From the NCBI GenBank assembly GCA_017303575.1, contig JAFLCL010000001.1, forward strand, positions 1 to 64,000: a stretch of DNA of 64,000 bases. Reading direction: 5' to 3'. Below are positions 44,192-55,297 of this stretch, in pieces (position 1 is the stretch's first letter; every line of letters starts with the position of its first letter). The notes under the pieces are model-generated. The model searched no databases. It was not told where the DNA came from and was given only the letters and a program-made list of their open reading frames with translations. The DNA comes from Deltaproteobacteria bacterium. Lineage in GTDB: Bacteria > Myxococcota_A > Polyangia > Polyangiales > Sandaracinaceae. The translations under genes were made by a program, and so were the position numbers.

Positions 44192-44267
44192 CCCCGCTCA
44201 TCGCGGGGGGAACGACTGGGCCCCGCCGTCGCGGGGCCCGAGGGGCTGGTGCTCACCGATGGTGAGC
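44192..44267 (-). promoter_or_regulatory. Three consecutive stem-loops in the rplX-rplE gap
   Basis: CCCCGC..GCGGGG (44192-44208), GGGCCCCGC..GCGGGGCCC (44218-44239) and GCTCACC..GGTGAGC (44251-44267) fill the gap between rplX and rplE. Their arms are perfectly paired with loops of 3 to 5 bases. Possible roles are attenuation, RNase processing, or ribosomal-protein feedback. No U-run follows, so full termination is unlikely. Confidence 0.65.
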
Positions 44268-44273
44268 GTCATT

Positions 44274-44588
44274 TCACTTGATGGCGGCGCCGCTCTTGGC
44301 GATGCGGACCTTCTCGCCCTTGTCACCGACCTGGAAGTGGACGCGCGTGGGCTTGTCCGTGGTCGGGTCGATCAGCATGACCTTCGAGACGTGGATCGGC
44401 TGCTCGCGCTCGATGATGCCGCCGCTCGGGTTCTTCGGCGTGGGCTTGGTGTGGCGCTTGAGCTTGTTGATGCCCTCGACGAGCACACGATCGAACTCGC
44501 GCTGGACGAGGAGCACGCGACCGCGGCTGCCCTTGTCCTTGCCAGAGATGACGACGACCTGGTCGTCCTTCTTGATACGCGTGGCCAT
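44274..44588 (-). CDS. rplX: 50S ribosomal protein L24
   Basis: 104 residues with the KOW motif: RIKKDDQVVVISGKDKGSRG, VLLVQREFDRVLVEGINKLK, then GGIIEREQPIHVSKVMLIDP. Start ATG 44588 overlaps the rplN stop (TGATG). The stop is followed by the stem-loop region. Confidence 0.97.
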   Translation of the reverse strand: MATRIKKDDQVVVISGKDKGSRGRVLLVQREFDRVLVEGINKLKRHTKPTPKNPSGGIIEREQPIHVSKVMLIDPTTDKPTRVHFQVGDKGEKVRIAKSGAAIK

Positions 44589-44956
44589 CACACCACCTCG
44601 GGCGCGAGCGAGATGATCTTCATGAACTTCTTGGCGCGGAGCTCGCGAGCGACCGGCCCGAAGATGCGCGTGCCCACGGGCTCGAGCTGGTTGTTGAGGA
44701 GGACGGCGCTGTTCGCGTCGAACTTGATGTAGCTGCCATCGGCACGCTGGTACTCGCGCGAGGTGCGCACGATGACCGCCTTGGAGACATCGCCCTTCTT
44801 CACCTTGGCGGTGGGGAGCGCTTCCTTGACGGCGACGACGATGAGGTCACCGAGGCCCGCGTAACGACGGCGCGAGCCGCCGAGGACCTTGATGCACTCC
44901 ACACGCTTTGCGCCGCTGTTGTCGGCGACGTCGAGCTCGGACTGCTGCTGGATCAT
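44588..44956 (-). CDS. rplN: 50S ribosomal protein L14
   Basis: 122 residues: [35 protein letters not shown], then [20 protein letters not shown] and SLAPEVV. Full length. Confidence 0.98.
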   Translation of the reverse strand: MIQQQSELDVADNSGAKRVECIKVLGGSRRRYAGLGDLIVVAVKEALPTAKVKKGDVSKAVIVRTSREYQRADGSYIKFDANSAVLLNNQLEPVGTRIFGPVARELRAKKFMKIISLAPEVV

Positions 44957-44975
44957 GGGATGACCTGCTTCCTTC

Positions 44976-45293
44976 TCAGACGGCTTCCGGGCGCTCGACG
45001 AGGCGTACGGCGACCCAACGCTTCGTCGCCGACATCGGGCGGCTCTCGCGGATCTCGATCAGGTCGTTCGTCTTGAACTGCTCGGTCTCGTCGTGCGCGT
45101 GGAAACGCTTCGCGCGCTTCACGTACTTTCCGTAGACCGGATCACGGAGGCGACGCACGACCTCGACCACGACGGTCTTCTTCGCGCGACCTGCGTTCGC
45201 GGTGTCGTTGACGACGCGTCCGACGATCAGGCGGCGGTTGCCGCGGTCCTCGTTCGCCTTGGGCGTGGGGCCCTTCTTCTCTGCTTCGGCCAT
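44976..45293 (-). CDS. rpsQ: 30S ribosomal protein S17
   Basis: 105 residues: [61 protein letters not shown] charged N-terminal extension of about 20 residues ([16 protein letters not shown]) precedes the core. It follows rpmC by eight bases. Confidence 0.97.
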   Translation of the reverse strand: MAEAEKKGPTPKANEDRGNRRLIVGRVVNDTANAGRAKKTVVVEVVRRLRDPVYGKYVKRAKRFHAHDETEQFKTNDLIEIRESRPMSATKRWVAVRLVERPEAV

Positions 45294-45301
45294 CGTCGTC
45301 C

Positions 45302-45499
45302 TCACTTGCCTGTCGAGCGCTTCTGCGTCAGCGCGGTCTTCACGCGCGCCACGTCGCGACGAAGGCGGCGAATCTTGGCGGTGTCGTCGAGCTGGTTCGA
45401 GTAGTTCGAGAACTTCGACTGCCACAGGTCACGGGCGGTCGTCTTCTCGAGCTCGACGAGCTCGTCGACGCTCTTGTCCTTCAGCTCCGAGGGCTTCAC
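45302..45499 (-). CDS. rpmC: 50S ribosomal protein L29
   Basis: 65 residues: (GTG) [20 protein letters not shown], then [20 protein letters not shown]. The GTG start overlaps the rplP stop (GTGA), and the spacing within the helical hairpin is normal for L29. Confidence 0.95.
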   Translation of the reverse strand: MKPSELKDKSVDELVELEKTTARDLWQSKFSNYSNQLDDTAKIRRLRRDVARVKTALTQKRSTGK

Positions 45500-45912
45500 A
45501 GCTGGTCCTTCCTCGACACGAAACGGGTCGCGACCGGGAGCTTGTGGCCCGCCAGACGGAACGCCTCTTTGGCCATCTCCTCGGAGATGCCTTCCATCTC
45601 GTAGAGCACGCGGCCGGGGATCACCTTCGCGTGCCAGCCCTCGACGCCGCCCTTGCCGGTGCCCATTCGGGTCTCGAGCGGCTTCTTCGTGAACGGGAGG
45701 TCGGGGAACACGCGGATGAAGAGCTTGCCGGCACGCTTCACGTGGCGCTGGATCGCCATACGCGCGGCTTCGATCTGGCGCGACGTGAGGTGGCCCGACT
45801 CGAGGGCCTGCAGGCCGAAGTCTCCGAACGAGACCGACGCTCCGCGCGTGGCCTTGCCCTTGAGGTTGCCCGTGTGCGACTTGCGGTACTTGGTGCGCTT
45901 GGGTTGAAGCAT
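45496..45912 (-). CDS. rplP: 50S ribosomal protein L16
   Basis: 138 residues: [24 protein letters not shown]-type [20 protein letters not shown] and [20 protein letters not shown]. It binds near the peptidyl-transferase centre and the A-site tRNA. Confidence 0.98.
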   Translation of the reverse strand: MLQPKRTKYRKSHTGNLKGKATRGASVSFGDFGLQALESGHLTSRQIEAARMAIQRHVKRAGKLFIRVFPDLPFTKKPLETRMGTGKGGVEGWHAKVIPGRVLYEMEGISEEMAKEAFRLAGHKLPVATRFVSRKDQL

Positions 45913-45951
45913 GAGAGCTGCTCGAAGAAGTCAGGGGTGGGAGGAGTCGGC

Positions 45952-46608
45952 TCAGGCGCCGACGCGCGGCTGACGGCGGCGCTGCGGGAGCACCTCGCCC
46001 TTGAAGATCCAGCACTTGACGCCGATCGTGCCGTAGGTCGTCTTCGCGGTCGCGACGCCGAACTCGATGTCCGCACGGAGCGTGTGGAGCGGCACGCGAC
46101 CTTCGCGGTACTGCTCGAAGCGGGCGATCTCGGCGCCGCCGAGACGGCCGCCTGCGTACACGCGGATGCCCTTCACGCCGAACTTCATGGCGGTGGAGAC
46201 CGCCTTCTTCATCGCGCGGCGGAACGCCACGCGGCGCTCGAGCTGCGTCGCGATGCTCTCGGCGACCAGCTGCGCGTTCGTCTCGGCCTTGCGGACCTCC
46301 TGGATGTCCACGAAGAGGTCGTTGCCCGTGAGCTTCTGGAGCTCGCTGCGGAGCTGCTCGACGCCAGCGCCGCGCTTGCCGATGATGATGCCGGGGCGCG
46401 AGGTGGCGATGACGACCTTGCACTTGTTCGCCGCGCGCTCGATCTCGATGCCGGCGACGCCAGCGTTCGCGTAGTTCTTGCGAACGTGCTCACGGAGCGA
46501 GAGATCCTCGTGCAGCCACTTCGCGTAGTTCTTGTCCTCGTACCAGCGCGAGTTCCACGTCTTGATGACGCCGAGGCGGAAACCGTACGGATGTGTCTTC
46601 TGACCCAT
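45952..46608 (-). CDS. rpsC: 30S ribosomal protein S3
   Basis: 218 residues: [20 protein letters not shown], the KH-domain [15 protein letters not shown] [20 protein letters not shown] and the C-terminal [20 protein letters not shown]. The tail after [14 protein letters not shown] is short compared with the 233-residue E. coli protein. Confidence 0.98.
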   Translation of the reverse strand: MGQKTHPYGFRLGVIKTWNSRWYEDKNYAKWLHEDLSLREHVRKNYANAGVAGIEIERAANKCKVVIATSRPGIIIGKRGAGVEQLRSELQKLTGNDLFVDIQEVRKAETNAQLVAESIATQLERRVAFRRAMKKAVSTAMKFGVKGIRVYAGGRLGGAEIARFEQYREGRVPLHTLRADIEFGVATAKTTYGTIGVKCWIFKGEVLPQRRRQPRVGA

Positions 46609-46614
46609 GGTTCT

Positions 46615-46953
46615 TCAGTTCCCCACGACGATCGTGATGTGGCTCATGCCCTTGGTGATGCGCGTGGCGCGACCCTGAGCGCGCGGACGCCAGCGGCGCA
46701 TGAAGCGGTCCGGCGCCTTGTCGGCGAACGCGGTCGTGACCTTGAGGCTGTCGAGGTCGAGCGCCTGGTCCTTGGCACGCGCGTTGGAGATCGCGCTGTC
46801 GAGGAGCTTGAAGACGATGGGCGCCGCCGCCTTGCGCGTGAAGCGCAACATCTCGAGCGCCTGAGCCGCGTTCTGACCGCGGATGAGGTTCACGATCACG
46901 CGTGCTTTGCGCACCGAGATCTTCTGGAAACGGGCCTTAGCGATGGCTTCCAT
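46615..46953 (-). CDS. rplV: 50S ribosomal protein L22
   Basis: 112 residues: MEAIAKARFQKISVRKARVI, LIRGQNAAQALEMLRFTRKA, with the exit-tunnel loop RWRPRAQGRATRITKGMSHI. ATG 46953 is chosen because it matches known L22 starts and follows AAGGT. A GTG at 46989 would add 12 residues. Confidence 0.96.
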   Translation of the reverse strand: MEAIAKARFQKISVRKARVIVNLIRGQNAAQALEMLRFTRKAAAPIVFKLLDSAISNARAKDQALDLDSLKVTTAFADKAPDRFMRRWRPRAQGRATRITKGMSHITIVVGN

Positions 46954-47043
46954 GGAGAGCTGACCTTGCTTGCCTGAGTGAGCCGACACGAGGTCCGGGA
47001 TGAAGTACCCGGTGGCAGAGCCACCCGGGCGAAAAGGGCGCGG

Positions 47044-47072
47044 GATCTAGCACCCGCTTCCGGACCCCTCAA
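47044..47072 (-). promoter_or_regulatory. Candidate internal promoter upstream of rplV
   Basis: On the minus strand TTGAGG (47072-47067), 17 bases, TAGATC (47049-47044). The extended -10 GCTAGATCC is identical to that of the rpmE candidate at 33054-33082. It lies in the 183-base gap between rpsS and the rplV start and would give a leader of about 85 bases. Confidence 0.5.
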
Positions 47073-47136
47073 GAACTTTCTGATCGCAGATGACACCTCG
47101 CTGGTGCAGCGCCTCGAAAGGCGCGCACCGCGGGGA

Positions 47137-47421
47137 TCACTTGCGGACCGGGACCTTGGCCTTGCGGTCGGCCGAGTGGCCGCCGAAGGTGCGCGTCGGC
47201 GCGAACTCGCCGAGCTTGTGGCCGACCATGTTCTCCGAGACGAACACGGTGATGAACTTGCGGCCGTTGTGGACGTTGAGCTGGAGCCCGACGAACTCGG
47301 GCGTGATGGTGGAGCGACGCGACCAGGTCTTGATCACGCGGCGGTCGTTGGCCTTGATGGCCTTCTCGACCTTGTCGACGAGGTGGGCGTCGACGAACGG
47401 GCCCTTCTTGGTGGAGCGCAT
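47137..47421 (-). CDS. rpsS: 30S ribosomal protein S19
   Basis: 94 residues: [40 protein letters not shown] and [31 protein letters not shown]. Full length. It follows rplB by 15 bases. Confidence 0.98.
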   Translation of the reverse strand: MRSTKKGPFVDAHLVDKVEKAIKANDRRVIKTWSRRSTITPEFVGLQLNVHNGRKFITVFVSENMVGHKLGEFAPTRTFGGHSADRKAKVPVRK

Positions 47422-47436
47422 GTCTGTTTGCCTCGC

Positions 47437-48258
47437 TTACTTGCGTCGCTTGACGATGAACTTGTCGGTCGCCTTGTTCGTGCGGGTCTTCATGCCCTTC
47501 GAGAGCTGACCCCAGGGCGAGCACGGATGACGACCGCCCGACGTACGACCCTCACCGCCACCCATCGGGTGGTCGACGGGGTTCATCGACACGCCACGGT
47601 TGTGGGGACGACGACCGAGCCAGCGGCTACGACCGGCCTTGCCGAGCGACACACGCGCGTGCTGGAGGTTCGACACCTGCCCGATGGACGCACGGCAATC
47701 GAGGTGGACCATGCGGACCTCGCCCGACGGAAGGCGGAGCTGCGCGTAGTCGCCGTCCTTGGCCATCAGCTGCGCGGCGGCACCCGCGGAGCGGGCGAGC
47801 TGGCCGCCCTTGCCGATCTTGAGCTCCACGTTGTGGAGCATCGTGCCGACGGGGATGAAGCGGAGGCGCAGGGCGTTGCCCGGCGTGATGTCGGCGCCCT
47901 TGCTCGACAGCACGGTCATGCCCGACTTGAGGCCGTCCGGCGCCAGGATGTACGCCTTGGCGCCATCCACGTACTGGATGAGCGCGACACGCGCGGAGCG
48001 GTTCGGGTCGTACTGGATCGTGACGACCTTGGCGGGCACGCCCACCTTGTTGCGCTTGAAGTCGATGAGGCGGTAGCGCTTCTTGTGACCGCCACCGCGG
48101 AAGCGGACCGTGATTCGCCCCTGGTTGTTGCGGCCGGTCACCGTACGACGGTGCTCGGTCAGCTTCTTCTCGGGCGCGTCCTTCGTGAGGCCTTCGAAGT
48201 CCGGGACCTCGAACCAGCGGCGTCCCGCGGACGTCGGCTTGAAATGACGGATGGCCAT
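47437..48258 (-). CDS. rplB: 50S ribosomal protein L2
   Basis: 273 residues: [40 protein letters not shown] and the catalytic-region signature [31 protein letters not shown]. It binds domain IV of 23S rRNA and is needed for subunit joining. Confidence 0.98.
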   Translation of the reverse strand: MAIRHFKPTSAGRRWFEVPDFEGLTKDAPEKKLTEHRRTVTGRNNQGRITVRFRGGGHKKRYRLIDFKRNKVGVPAKVVTIQYDPNRSARVALIQYVDGAKAYILAPDGLKSGMTVLSSKGADITPGNALRLRFIPVGTMLHNVELKIGKGGQLARSAGAAAQLMAKDGDYAQLRLPSGEVRMVHLDCRASIGQVSNLQHARVSLGKAGRSRWLGRRPHNRGVSMNPVDHPMGGGEGRTSGGRHPCSPWGQLSKGMKTRTNKATDKFIVKRRK

Positions 48259-48260
48259 GA

Positions 48261-48572
48261 TCAGCCCTCGCTCCCTTCGGCGGTCTCACCGCCGCCGAGG
48301 TCGATCGTGTCGCCGGCCTTGACCTCGACGATCGCCTTCTTCCAGTTCTGGGTCTTCGCGTGGCCCCGGCCCATGCGGCGGAGACGGCCACGGACGATCA
48401 GGGTGTTGACGCCGACCACGCTCACCTTGAAGAGCGTCTCGACGGCTTCCTTGATCTCCTGCTTGTTGGCGTCGCGCGCGACCTCGAAGAGGTACTTGTT
48501 CTCACCCTCGCGAAGAGCATTGCCCTTCTCGGTGAGCACGAGCGGACGCTTGATGATGCGTTCGATCTGCAT
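48261..48572 (-). CDS. rplW: 50S ribosomal protein L23
   Basis: 103 residues: [60 protein letters not shown]. It lies at the tunnel exit and docks trigger factor and SRP. It is two bases before rplB. Confidence 0.97.
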   Translation of the reverse strand: MQIERIIKRPLVLTEKGNALREGENKYLFEVARDANKQEIKEAVETLFKVSVVGVNTLIVRGRLRRMGRGHAKTQNWKKAIVEVKAGDTIDLGGGETAEGSEG

Positions 48573-48581
48573 GGTTCCTCT

Positions 48582-49205
48582 TCAGCCCTTCAGGCGCGCT
48601 TCGAGCGCCTGCGCTGCGCTCTTGGTGAGGACGAGGTGCTCGTGGCGGAGCACGTCGTAGACGTTGACACCCTCGGGCGGCAACACCTGGTGGCCGTCGA
48701 GGTTGCGTACCGAGAGACGAAGGTTCTCGTTCACGCCGTCGACGATGAGCGAGCCTCGCGCGACCTCGAGCTTCGCGAGGATGCCCGCGAGCGACTTCGT
48801 CTTGATCTCGCCGAGCTCGAAGGCATCGACCACCGTGAGGCGGCCTTCCTTGAGCTTGAGCGCGAGCGCCGACTGCATGGCGCCGATGCGCGCCTTGCGG
48901 TTGGGGCGGAAGGCGTAGCTGCGCGGCTTGGGGCCGTGCGACTGACCACCGCCGACGAAGTTCGGGGCGCCTCGGTCGCCGTGACGCGCCGAGCCGGTGC
49001 CCTTCTGCTTGTACATCTTCTTCGTCGTGCCGTTCGTCTCGGAGCGTCCCTTCGTGGACGCGTTGCCCGAGCGACGCGACGCGAGCTGAGCACGCACCAC
49101 CTCGTGGAGCAGCCCCTCGTTCACTTCGCGCGCGAACACTTCGTCGGAGAGCTCGATCTCTCCGACGCTCTCGCGCTTCAGGTTGAATACGGTGACCTTG
49201 GCCAT
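48582..49205 (-). CDS. rplD: 50S ribosomal protein L4
   Basis: 207 residues: [20 protein letters not shown], the tunnel loop [41 protein letters not shown]4 represses the S10 operon in E. coli. Here it follows rpsJ directly, because the usual rplC is missing. Confidence 0.97.
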   Translation of the reverse strand: MAKVTVFNLKRESVGEIELSDEVFAREVNEGLLHEVVRAQLASRRSGNASTKGRSETNGTTKKMYKQKGTGSARHGDRGAPNFVGGGQSHGPKPRSYAFRPNRKARIGAMQSALALKLKEGRLTVVDAFELGEIKTKSLAGILAKLEVARGSLIVDGVNENLRLSVRNLDGHQVLPPEGVNVYDVLRHEHLVLTKSAAQALEARLKG

Positions 49206-49226
49206 CTCGGATCTCCGACGACGTCG

Positions 49227-49254
49227 GGCGAGGCGCGTCTGGCGCGCTCGCCCT
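49227..49254. other. Hairpin at the site where rplC is expected
   Basis: GGGCGAGGCGCG (49227-49238) and CGCGCTCGCCC (49244-49254) pair with one bulge. The whole rpsJ-rplD gap is 70 bases; rplC (about 630 bases) would normally be here. The stem may be a scar, processing site or attenuator. Confidence 0.6.
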
Positions 49255-49275
49255 GGAACGTGAACAGGGGAAGGT

Positions 49276-49581
<306 letters not shown>

Positions 49582-49585
49582 TGCA

Positions 49586-50779
<1,194 letters not shown>

Positions 50780-50872
50780 GCTCGATTCCCTTCTTCGGGC
50801 TCACTCGAAAAGACTGGATGGGCGGGTCGAGGCTGATGGCTCTCGGCCCCAGGAGATCAACCCCCTAGGAGG

Positions 50873-52990
50873 TCAGCCCTTGCCCTTGACCTTGGCGACG
50901 ATCTGCTCCGACACGTTGTTCGGAACGACCGAGTAGTTTGCGAACTCCATCGAGTACGTCGCACGACCCTGCGTCTTGCTGCGGAGGTCGGTCGAGTAGC
51001 CGAACATGTTCGCGAGCGGGACATCCGCCGTGACGACCTTGGCGTTGCCGCGCTGGTCCATGTTCTTCACCTGACCACGGCGGCTGTTGAGGTCGCCGAT
51101 CACGTCGCCCATGAAGTCCTCGGGGCAGACGACCTCGACGGCCATCATCGGCTCGAGGAGCTGGAGGCCCGACTTGCGTGCGCCCTCCTGGAAGGCGACG
51201 GACGCGGCGAGCTCGAAGTGCTGCGCCTGCGAGTCGACGTCGTGGTAGCTGCCGTCGACCAGGCGCGCCTTCACGTCGATCACGGGGTAGCCCGCGAGGA
51301 CGCCGCGCTCCATGGCCTCCTTGATGCCCTTCTCGACCGACGGGATGAACTCCTTCGGGACGGTGCCGCCCACGATCTTGTTCTCGAAGACCAGGCCGGT
51401 GCCCTTCTCGCCGGGACCCATCTCGATCCAGACGTGGCCGTACTGGCCGCGGCCGCCCGACTGCTTGATCCACTTGCCCTCGACGCGGACGTCCTTCGTG
51501 ATCGACTCACGGTAGGCGACCTCGGGGGCGCCGACGTTCGCCTCGACCTTGTGCTCACGGCGGAGGCGGTCGACGATGATCTCGAGGTGGAGCTCGCCCA
51601 TGCCGGCGATGATCGTCTGGCCCGTCTCCTCGTCCGTGCGGACGCGGAAGCTGGGATCCTCGGCCGCGAGCTTGGACAGACCCTCGCCGAGCTTCGCTTG
51701 GTCGGCCTTGGTCTTGGGCTCGATCGCCTGGCTGATGACGGGCTGCGGGAACGTCATGCGCTCGAGCACGATCGGGTGCTTCTCGTCGCAGAGCGTGTCG
51801 CCGGTGCGCACGTCCTTGAGGCCCGCGACAGCGCAGATGTTGCCGGCCTGGACGTCCTCGATCGCCTCGCGCTTGTTCGCGTGCATCTGGACGAGACGGC
51901 CGATGCGCTCGCGCTTGCCCTTCGTCGAGTTGAGGACCTGATCGCCCGTGCGGATCTGGCCGGAGTACACGCGGACGAACGTGAGCGTGCCCACGTGCGG
52001 ATCCGTCATGATCTTGAACGCGAGGCCCGAGAACGGGGCGTCGTCCGCTGCCTTGCGGGTCATCTTGATCTCGGCGTCGTCCGGGTCCTGGCCCTTGACG
52101 TCCGGGATGTCGATCGGCGACGGGAGGAAGTCGATGACGGCGTCGAGGAGTTGCTGCACGCCCTTGTTCTTGAAGGCGGAGCCGCAGAGCACCGGCACGC
52201 ACTTGTGCGAGAGCGTTCCCTTGCGGAGCGCGGTGAGGATCTCCTCGGTGCTGAAGCTCGTGTCGCCCTCGAGGAAGCGCTCGGCGAGGGTGTCGTCCAC
52301 CTCGGCGACCATCTCGATGAGCTTCTCGCGCGCCTCGTCCGCCTGGTCCTTGAACTCGGCGGGGATCTCGACCGTGTCGAACTTCTGGCCCTTCGACGTG
52401 TCGTCGAAGACGTAGGCCTTCATGCGCACGAGATCGATGATGCCCTTGTGGTTCTCCTCGACGCCGAGGGGAAGCTGCACCGCGACCGCGTTCTTCGTGA
52501 GGCGGTCCTTGATGGAGAGCATCGCGCGCTCGAAGTTCGCGCCCGCGCGGTCCATCTTGTTGACGAAGCACATGCGGGGAACGCCGTAGCGATCCGCCTG
52601 GCGCCACACGGTCTCGGACTGGGGCTCGACGCCCGCGACGCCGTCGAACACGCAGACGGTTCCGTCGAGCACGCGGAGCGAACGCTCGACCTCGATCGTG
52701 AAGTCGACGTGGCCGGGGGTGTCGATGACGTTGATGCGGAAGCGCTGGTCCTTGAAGAGACCGGTCGCCGGCTTCCAGCTGCAGGTGATCGCGGCCGACG
52801 TGATCGTGATGCCGCGCTCCTGCTCCTGCTCCATCCAGTCGGTCGTCGCCGCGCCGTCGTGGACTTCGCCGATCTTGTAGTTCACGCCCGTGTAGTAGAG
52901 GACGCGCTCGGTCGTCGTCGTCTTGCCCGCATCGATGTGGGCCATGATGCCGATGTTGCGGGTTTTCTCGAGCGGAAATTCGCGGGGCAC
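50873..52990 (-). CDS. fusA: Elongation factor G
   Basis: 705 residues. G1 [20 protein letters not shown]2 [17 protein letters not shown]3 [16 protein letters not shown]4 NKMDRAG. Domain IV has [20 protein letters not shown] and [17 protein letters not shown]. It catalyses translocation. It begins at GTG 52990 ([12 protein letters not shown]) after CGGAG. A 344-base gap precedes it. Confidence 0.98.
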   Translation of the reverse strand: MPREFPLEKTRNIGIMAHIDAGKTTTTERVLYYTGVNYKIGEVHDGAATTDWMEQEQERGITITSAAITCSWKPATGLFKDQRFRINVIDTPGHVDFTIEVERSLRVLDGTVCVFDGVAGVEPQSETVWRQADRYGVPRMCFVNKMDRAGANFERAMLSIKDRLTKNAVAVQLPLGVEENHKGIIDLVRMKAYVFDDTSKGQKFDTVEIPAEFKDQADEAREKLIEMVAEVDDTLAERFLEGDTSFSTEEILTALRKGTLSHKCVPVLCGSAFKNKGVQQLLDAVIDFLPSPIDIPDVKGQDPDDAEIKMTRKAADDAPFSGLAFKIMTDPHVGTLTFVRVYSGQIRTGDQVLNSTKGKRERIGRLVQMHANKREAIEDVQAGNICAVAGLKDVRTGDTLCDEKHPIVLERMTFPQPVISQAIEPKTKADQAKLGEGLSKLAAEDPSFRVRTDEETGQTIIAGMGELHLEIIVDRLRREHKVEANVGAPEVAYRESITKDVRVEGKWIKQSGGRGQYGHVWIEMGPGEKGTGLVFENKIVGGTVPKEFIPSVEKGIKEAMERGVLAGYPVIDVKARLVDGSYHDVDSQAQHFELAASVAFQEGARKSGLQLLEPMMAVEVVCPEDFMGDVIGDLNSRRGQVKNMDQRGNAKVVTADVPLANMFGYSTDLRSKTQGRATYSMEFANYSVVPNNVSEQIVAKVKGKG

Positions 52991-53334
52991 GATGCTCTCC
53001 GTGTTGCTGGAGTCGAAGGGACGGGGCGACTGGGCGAGAGGCGACAGGATGCTGGACAGACGAAAACCCCCCCAGGCCTTTGCCAGTCACCCTTGGACTG
53101 GCCCTTCCTGAGAGGGTTCGAGTGGATTCGCTGTCGCGCCGCGTTCTCTGTTCGAGACACGGGCGCTGTTGGAAGCACTCGTCTATGTCGTCGTCGTCAT
53201 CGGAAGATGGGGAATCCTCGGTGCTCGGTGGTATCCCCGCGACGCGTGGGACCTGCCGGGCTCATGAAGGGGCCGAGCTATGGATCAGGAACGAGAGCGG
53301 CGCCAGGAGTTTCTCTCCCGGCGCCGGTGGACGA
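52991..53334 (-). other. Gene-free gap between rpsG and fusA with two hairpins
   Basis: No plausible gene in either strand. CGGCGCCAGGAG..CTCCCGGCGCCG (53298-53326) is a strong stem right after the rpsG stop and may be a terminator or attenuator. GCCAGTC..GACTGGC (53082-53102) is a second perfect stem followed, towards fusA, by a run of seven G and TTTT. I found no convincing promoter for fusA. Confidence 0.6.
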
Positions 53335-53805
53335 CTACCAGCGGTAGTGCGCGAAGGCCTTGTTGGCCTCCGCCATCTTGTGCACGTCCTCGCGCTTCTT
53401 GACCGCGTTGCCGCGGCCCTCAGCGGCTTCCTTGAGCTCGGCCGCGAGGCGCTCGACCATCGTCTTCTCGCCGCGATCGCGCGAGTAGTCCACGAGCCAA
53501 CGCATCGCGAGCGCGACGCGGCGCTCGGGGCGAACCTCGACGGGCACCTGGTAGGTCGCGCCACCGACACGGCGGCTCTTGACCTCGACCTTGGGCTTCA
53601 CCGTGTCGAGCGCCTTGCGGAAGACCTCGATCGCGTCCTCCTTGTAGCGGCTCGCGATCACGTCGAGCGCACCGTAGACGATGCCCTCGGCCGTGCTCTT
53701 CTTGCCCTGCTTCATCACGACGTTGCAGAACTTCGCGATCATCCGATCGTGGTACTTCGGATCGGGAAGGATCTTGCGCTTGGGGACTTCACGACGACGC
53801 GGCAT
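53335..53805 (-). CDS. rpsG: 30S ribosomal protein S7
   Basis: 156 residues: [60 protein letters not shown]. It nucleates assembly of the 30S head and represses the str operon in E. coli. It follows rpsL by 60 bases. Confidence 0.98.
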   Translation of the reverse strand: MPRRREVPKRKILPDPKYHDRMIAKFCNVVMKQGKKSTAEGIVYGALDVIASRYKEDAIEVFRKALDTVKPKVEVKSRRVGGATYQVPVEVRPERRVALAMRWLVDYSRDRGEKTMVERLAAELKEAAEGRGNAVKKREDVHKMAEANKAFAHYRW

Positions 53806-53865
53806 CTCTGTCTCCTGACGATCTCAGCGTGAGCGGGCGAGCCGGTTCAGCTCCGGCTCTGAGGG

Positions 53866-54264
53866 TCACTTCTTGGGGCGCTTCACGCCGTACTTGGAAC
53901 GGCCCTGCGTGCGCGTGGCCTTGTTCGTGTTCGAGGGGCCAGCGGCGCCCGACGCGTCGAGCGCGCCGCGGACCACGTGGTAGCGAACGCCCGGGAGATC
54001 CTTCACGCGGCCGCCGCGGATGAGGACGACCGAGTGCTCCTGCAGGTTGTGACCCTCGCCCGGGATGTACGAGGTGACCTCGGTGCCGTTCGAGAGGCGG
54101 ACACGCGCGACCTTGCGGAGCGCCGAGTTCGGCTTCTTCGGGGTCGTCGTGTACACGCGGGTGCAGACGCCACGCTTCTGCGGGCAGGACTCGAGCGCGG
54201 GCGACGCGGTCTTGTTGACGATCTGGTGGCGGCCCTTGCGAACGAGCTGATTGATGGTCGGCAT
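53866..54264 (-). CDS. rpsL: 30S ribosomal protein S12
   Basis: 132 residues: [40 protein letters not shown] and the [13 protein letters not shown] block. Lys in TTTPKKPNS and the KDLPGVRYH region are the wild-type decoding-centre residues; no streptomycin-resistance change is visible. First gene of the whole cluster. Confidence 0.98.
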   Translation of the reverse strand: MPTINQLVRKGRHQIVNKTASPALESCPQKRGVCTRVYTTTPKKPNSALRKVARVRLSNGTEVTSYIPGEGHNLQEHSVVLIRGGRVKDLPGVRYHVVRGALDASGAAGPSNTNKATRTQGRSKYGVKRPKK

Positions 54265-54336
54265 GCGCGGCGGATCTTTCGGGAGGGGCGCTGAAATCCA
54301 GGGAAAATGAGGCCCGGGCCCAGCGAAGGGGCCGCA

Positions 54337-54364
54337 ACATTACTGGTGGGTCCCCTCCTGTCAA
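54337..54364 (-). promoter_or_regulatory. rpsL: Main promoter of the str-S10-spc-alpha cluster
   Basis: On the minus strand a perfect -35 TTGACA (54364-54359), a 16-base spacer and -10 TAATGT (54342-54337). Transcription would start near 54330, leaving a leader of about 65 bases with a GC-rich palindrome (GGGCCCGGGCC). This is the best housekeeping promoter in the window. Confidence 0.75.
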
Positions 54365-54409
54365 GGAACGTCCGCCTCGAACGTGATCCGCGCCGAGATC
54401 GCGTGGAGA

Positions 54410-55297
54410 TCAGAAGGTGCCGACCACACCGACGAAGCTCGGGCTCACGCGGAGCGACACGCTGGGCTCGATGGCCCGCGCAGGCAAGCGGACGGAGCGC
54501 GTCGGGGTGAACGCGACGTTCGCCTGCACGACGCCGGCGATCATCAACACGCCGAGCGCGCCGCCGAAGCCCCAGTTCAGCGGGCCGAGCACGTCGATGG
54601 CGCTCTGCACCTGATCGAGCCGACTTCCTGCGGCTTCGTCGAGGGTCTGGAGCTCCGCGATGTAAGCGAGCTCGAGCGAGAGCGTCGTGACGAGCCCCGC
54701 GACGGCGAGCGCTTCGGTCACCGCGAAGAACCACCCGAGCCCGTCCTCGCCGTTCTGGAACTGCCCCACGCCGAAGGGGATGAACATGAGCCACTGATCA
54801 CGCGGCACCTCGACGACCCGCTCCGCGCGAAGCGCCTCGTTCTCCGCGCGCAGACGCACGACCTCGGCCTCGAGCTCGGCGCGTGCGGCCTCTGCTTCGC
54901 GCCGCTCCGCGAGCCTCGTCCGGACGCGCTCGAAGAGCTGCACGACCTCCCGCGGGAACTGGGTCGCATCGAGCTCGTACGTGGGCTCTTCGGTGAGGAG
55001 TCGCTCGAGCTGATCGGCCGCCGCGCGCTCACGACCCACGAAGACGTACGCCGCCGCGAGGTACTTGCGCGACTCGAGCACCAGCGCTTGGCTCTCGAGC
55101 GCGGGCTCGTCGGCACCGACGAGCGACTCGAACGCCGAGATCGCGCGGGTCCATTCATGCGCGTCGTAGAGGGCACGCGCGGCCTGGAAGTCCTCGATGT
55201 CGCCTGCGTGCACCGCTGTCGGCGCGACGAACCACGACACGATCGCCAACGCGATCATGCCGATCGCACGAGCGGCAACCGACGCGCGCGAGCTCAC
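54410..55297 (-). CDS. Exported TPR-like membrane protein coupled to a Ser/Thr kinase
   Basis: 295 residues. Signal peptide (IGMIALAIVSWFVAPTAVHA), then TPR-like helices (DFQAARALYDAHEWTRAISA, RKYLAAAYVFVGRERAA), a coiled coil (RREAEAARAELEAEVVRLRA) and two or three membrane segments (LGWFFAVTEALAVAGLVTTL, WGFGGALGVLMIAGVV). Family not recognised with certainty. Start GTG 55297 overlaps the kinase stop (GTGA); ATG 55258 is the alternative. Probably a partner of the kinase (inference). Confidence 0.7.
   Translation of the reverse strand: MSSRASVAARAIGMIALAIVSWFVAPTAVHAGDIEDFQAARALYDAHEWTRAISAFESLVGADEPALESQALVLESRKYLAAAYVFVGRERAAADQLERLLTEEPTYELDATQFPREVVQLFERVRTRLAERREAEAARAELEAEVVRLRAENEALRAERVVEVPRDQWLMFIPFGVGQFQNGEDGLGWFFAVTEALAVAGLVTTLSLELAYIAELQTLDEAAGSRLDQVQSAIDVLGPLNWGFGGALGVLMIAGVVQANVAFTPTRSVRLPARAIEPSVSLRVSPSFVGVVGTF

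Noticed and set aside
49206..49275. A remnant of rplC in the rpsJ-rplD gap.
   Set aside because: The 70 bases translate to nothing like L3 in any frame; only a hairpin remains.
53080..53832. A plus-strand open frame of 250 codons covering the rpsG-fusA gap.
   Set aside because: Most of it is antisense of rpsG, no ribosome site, no recognisable protein features.
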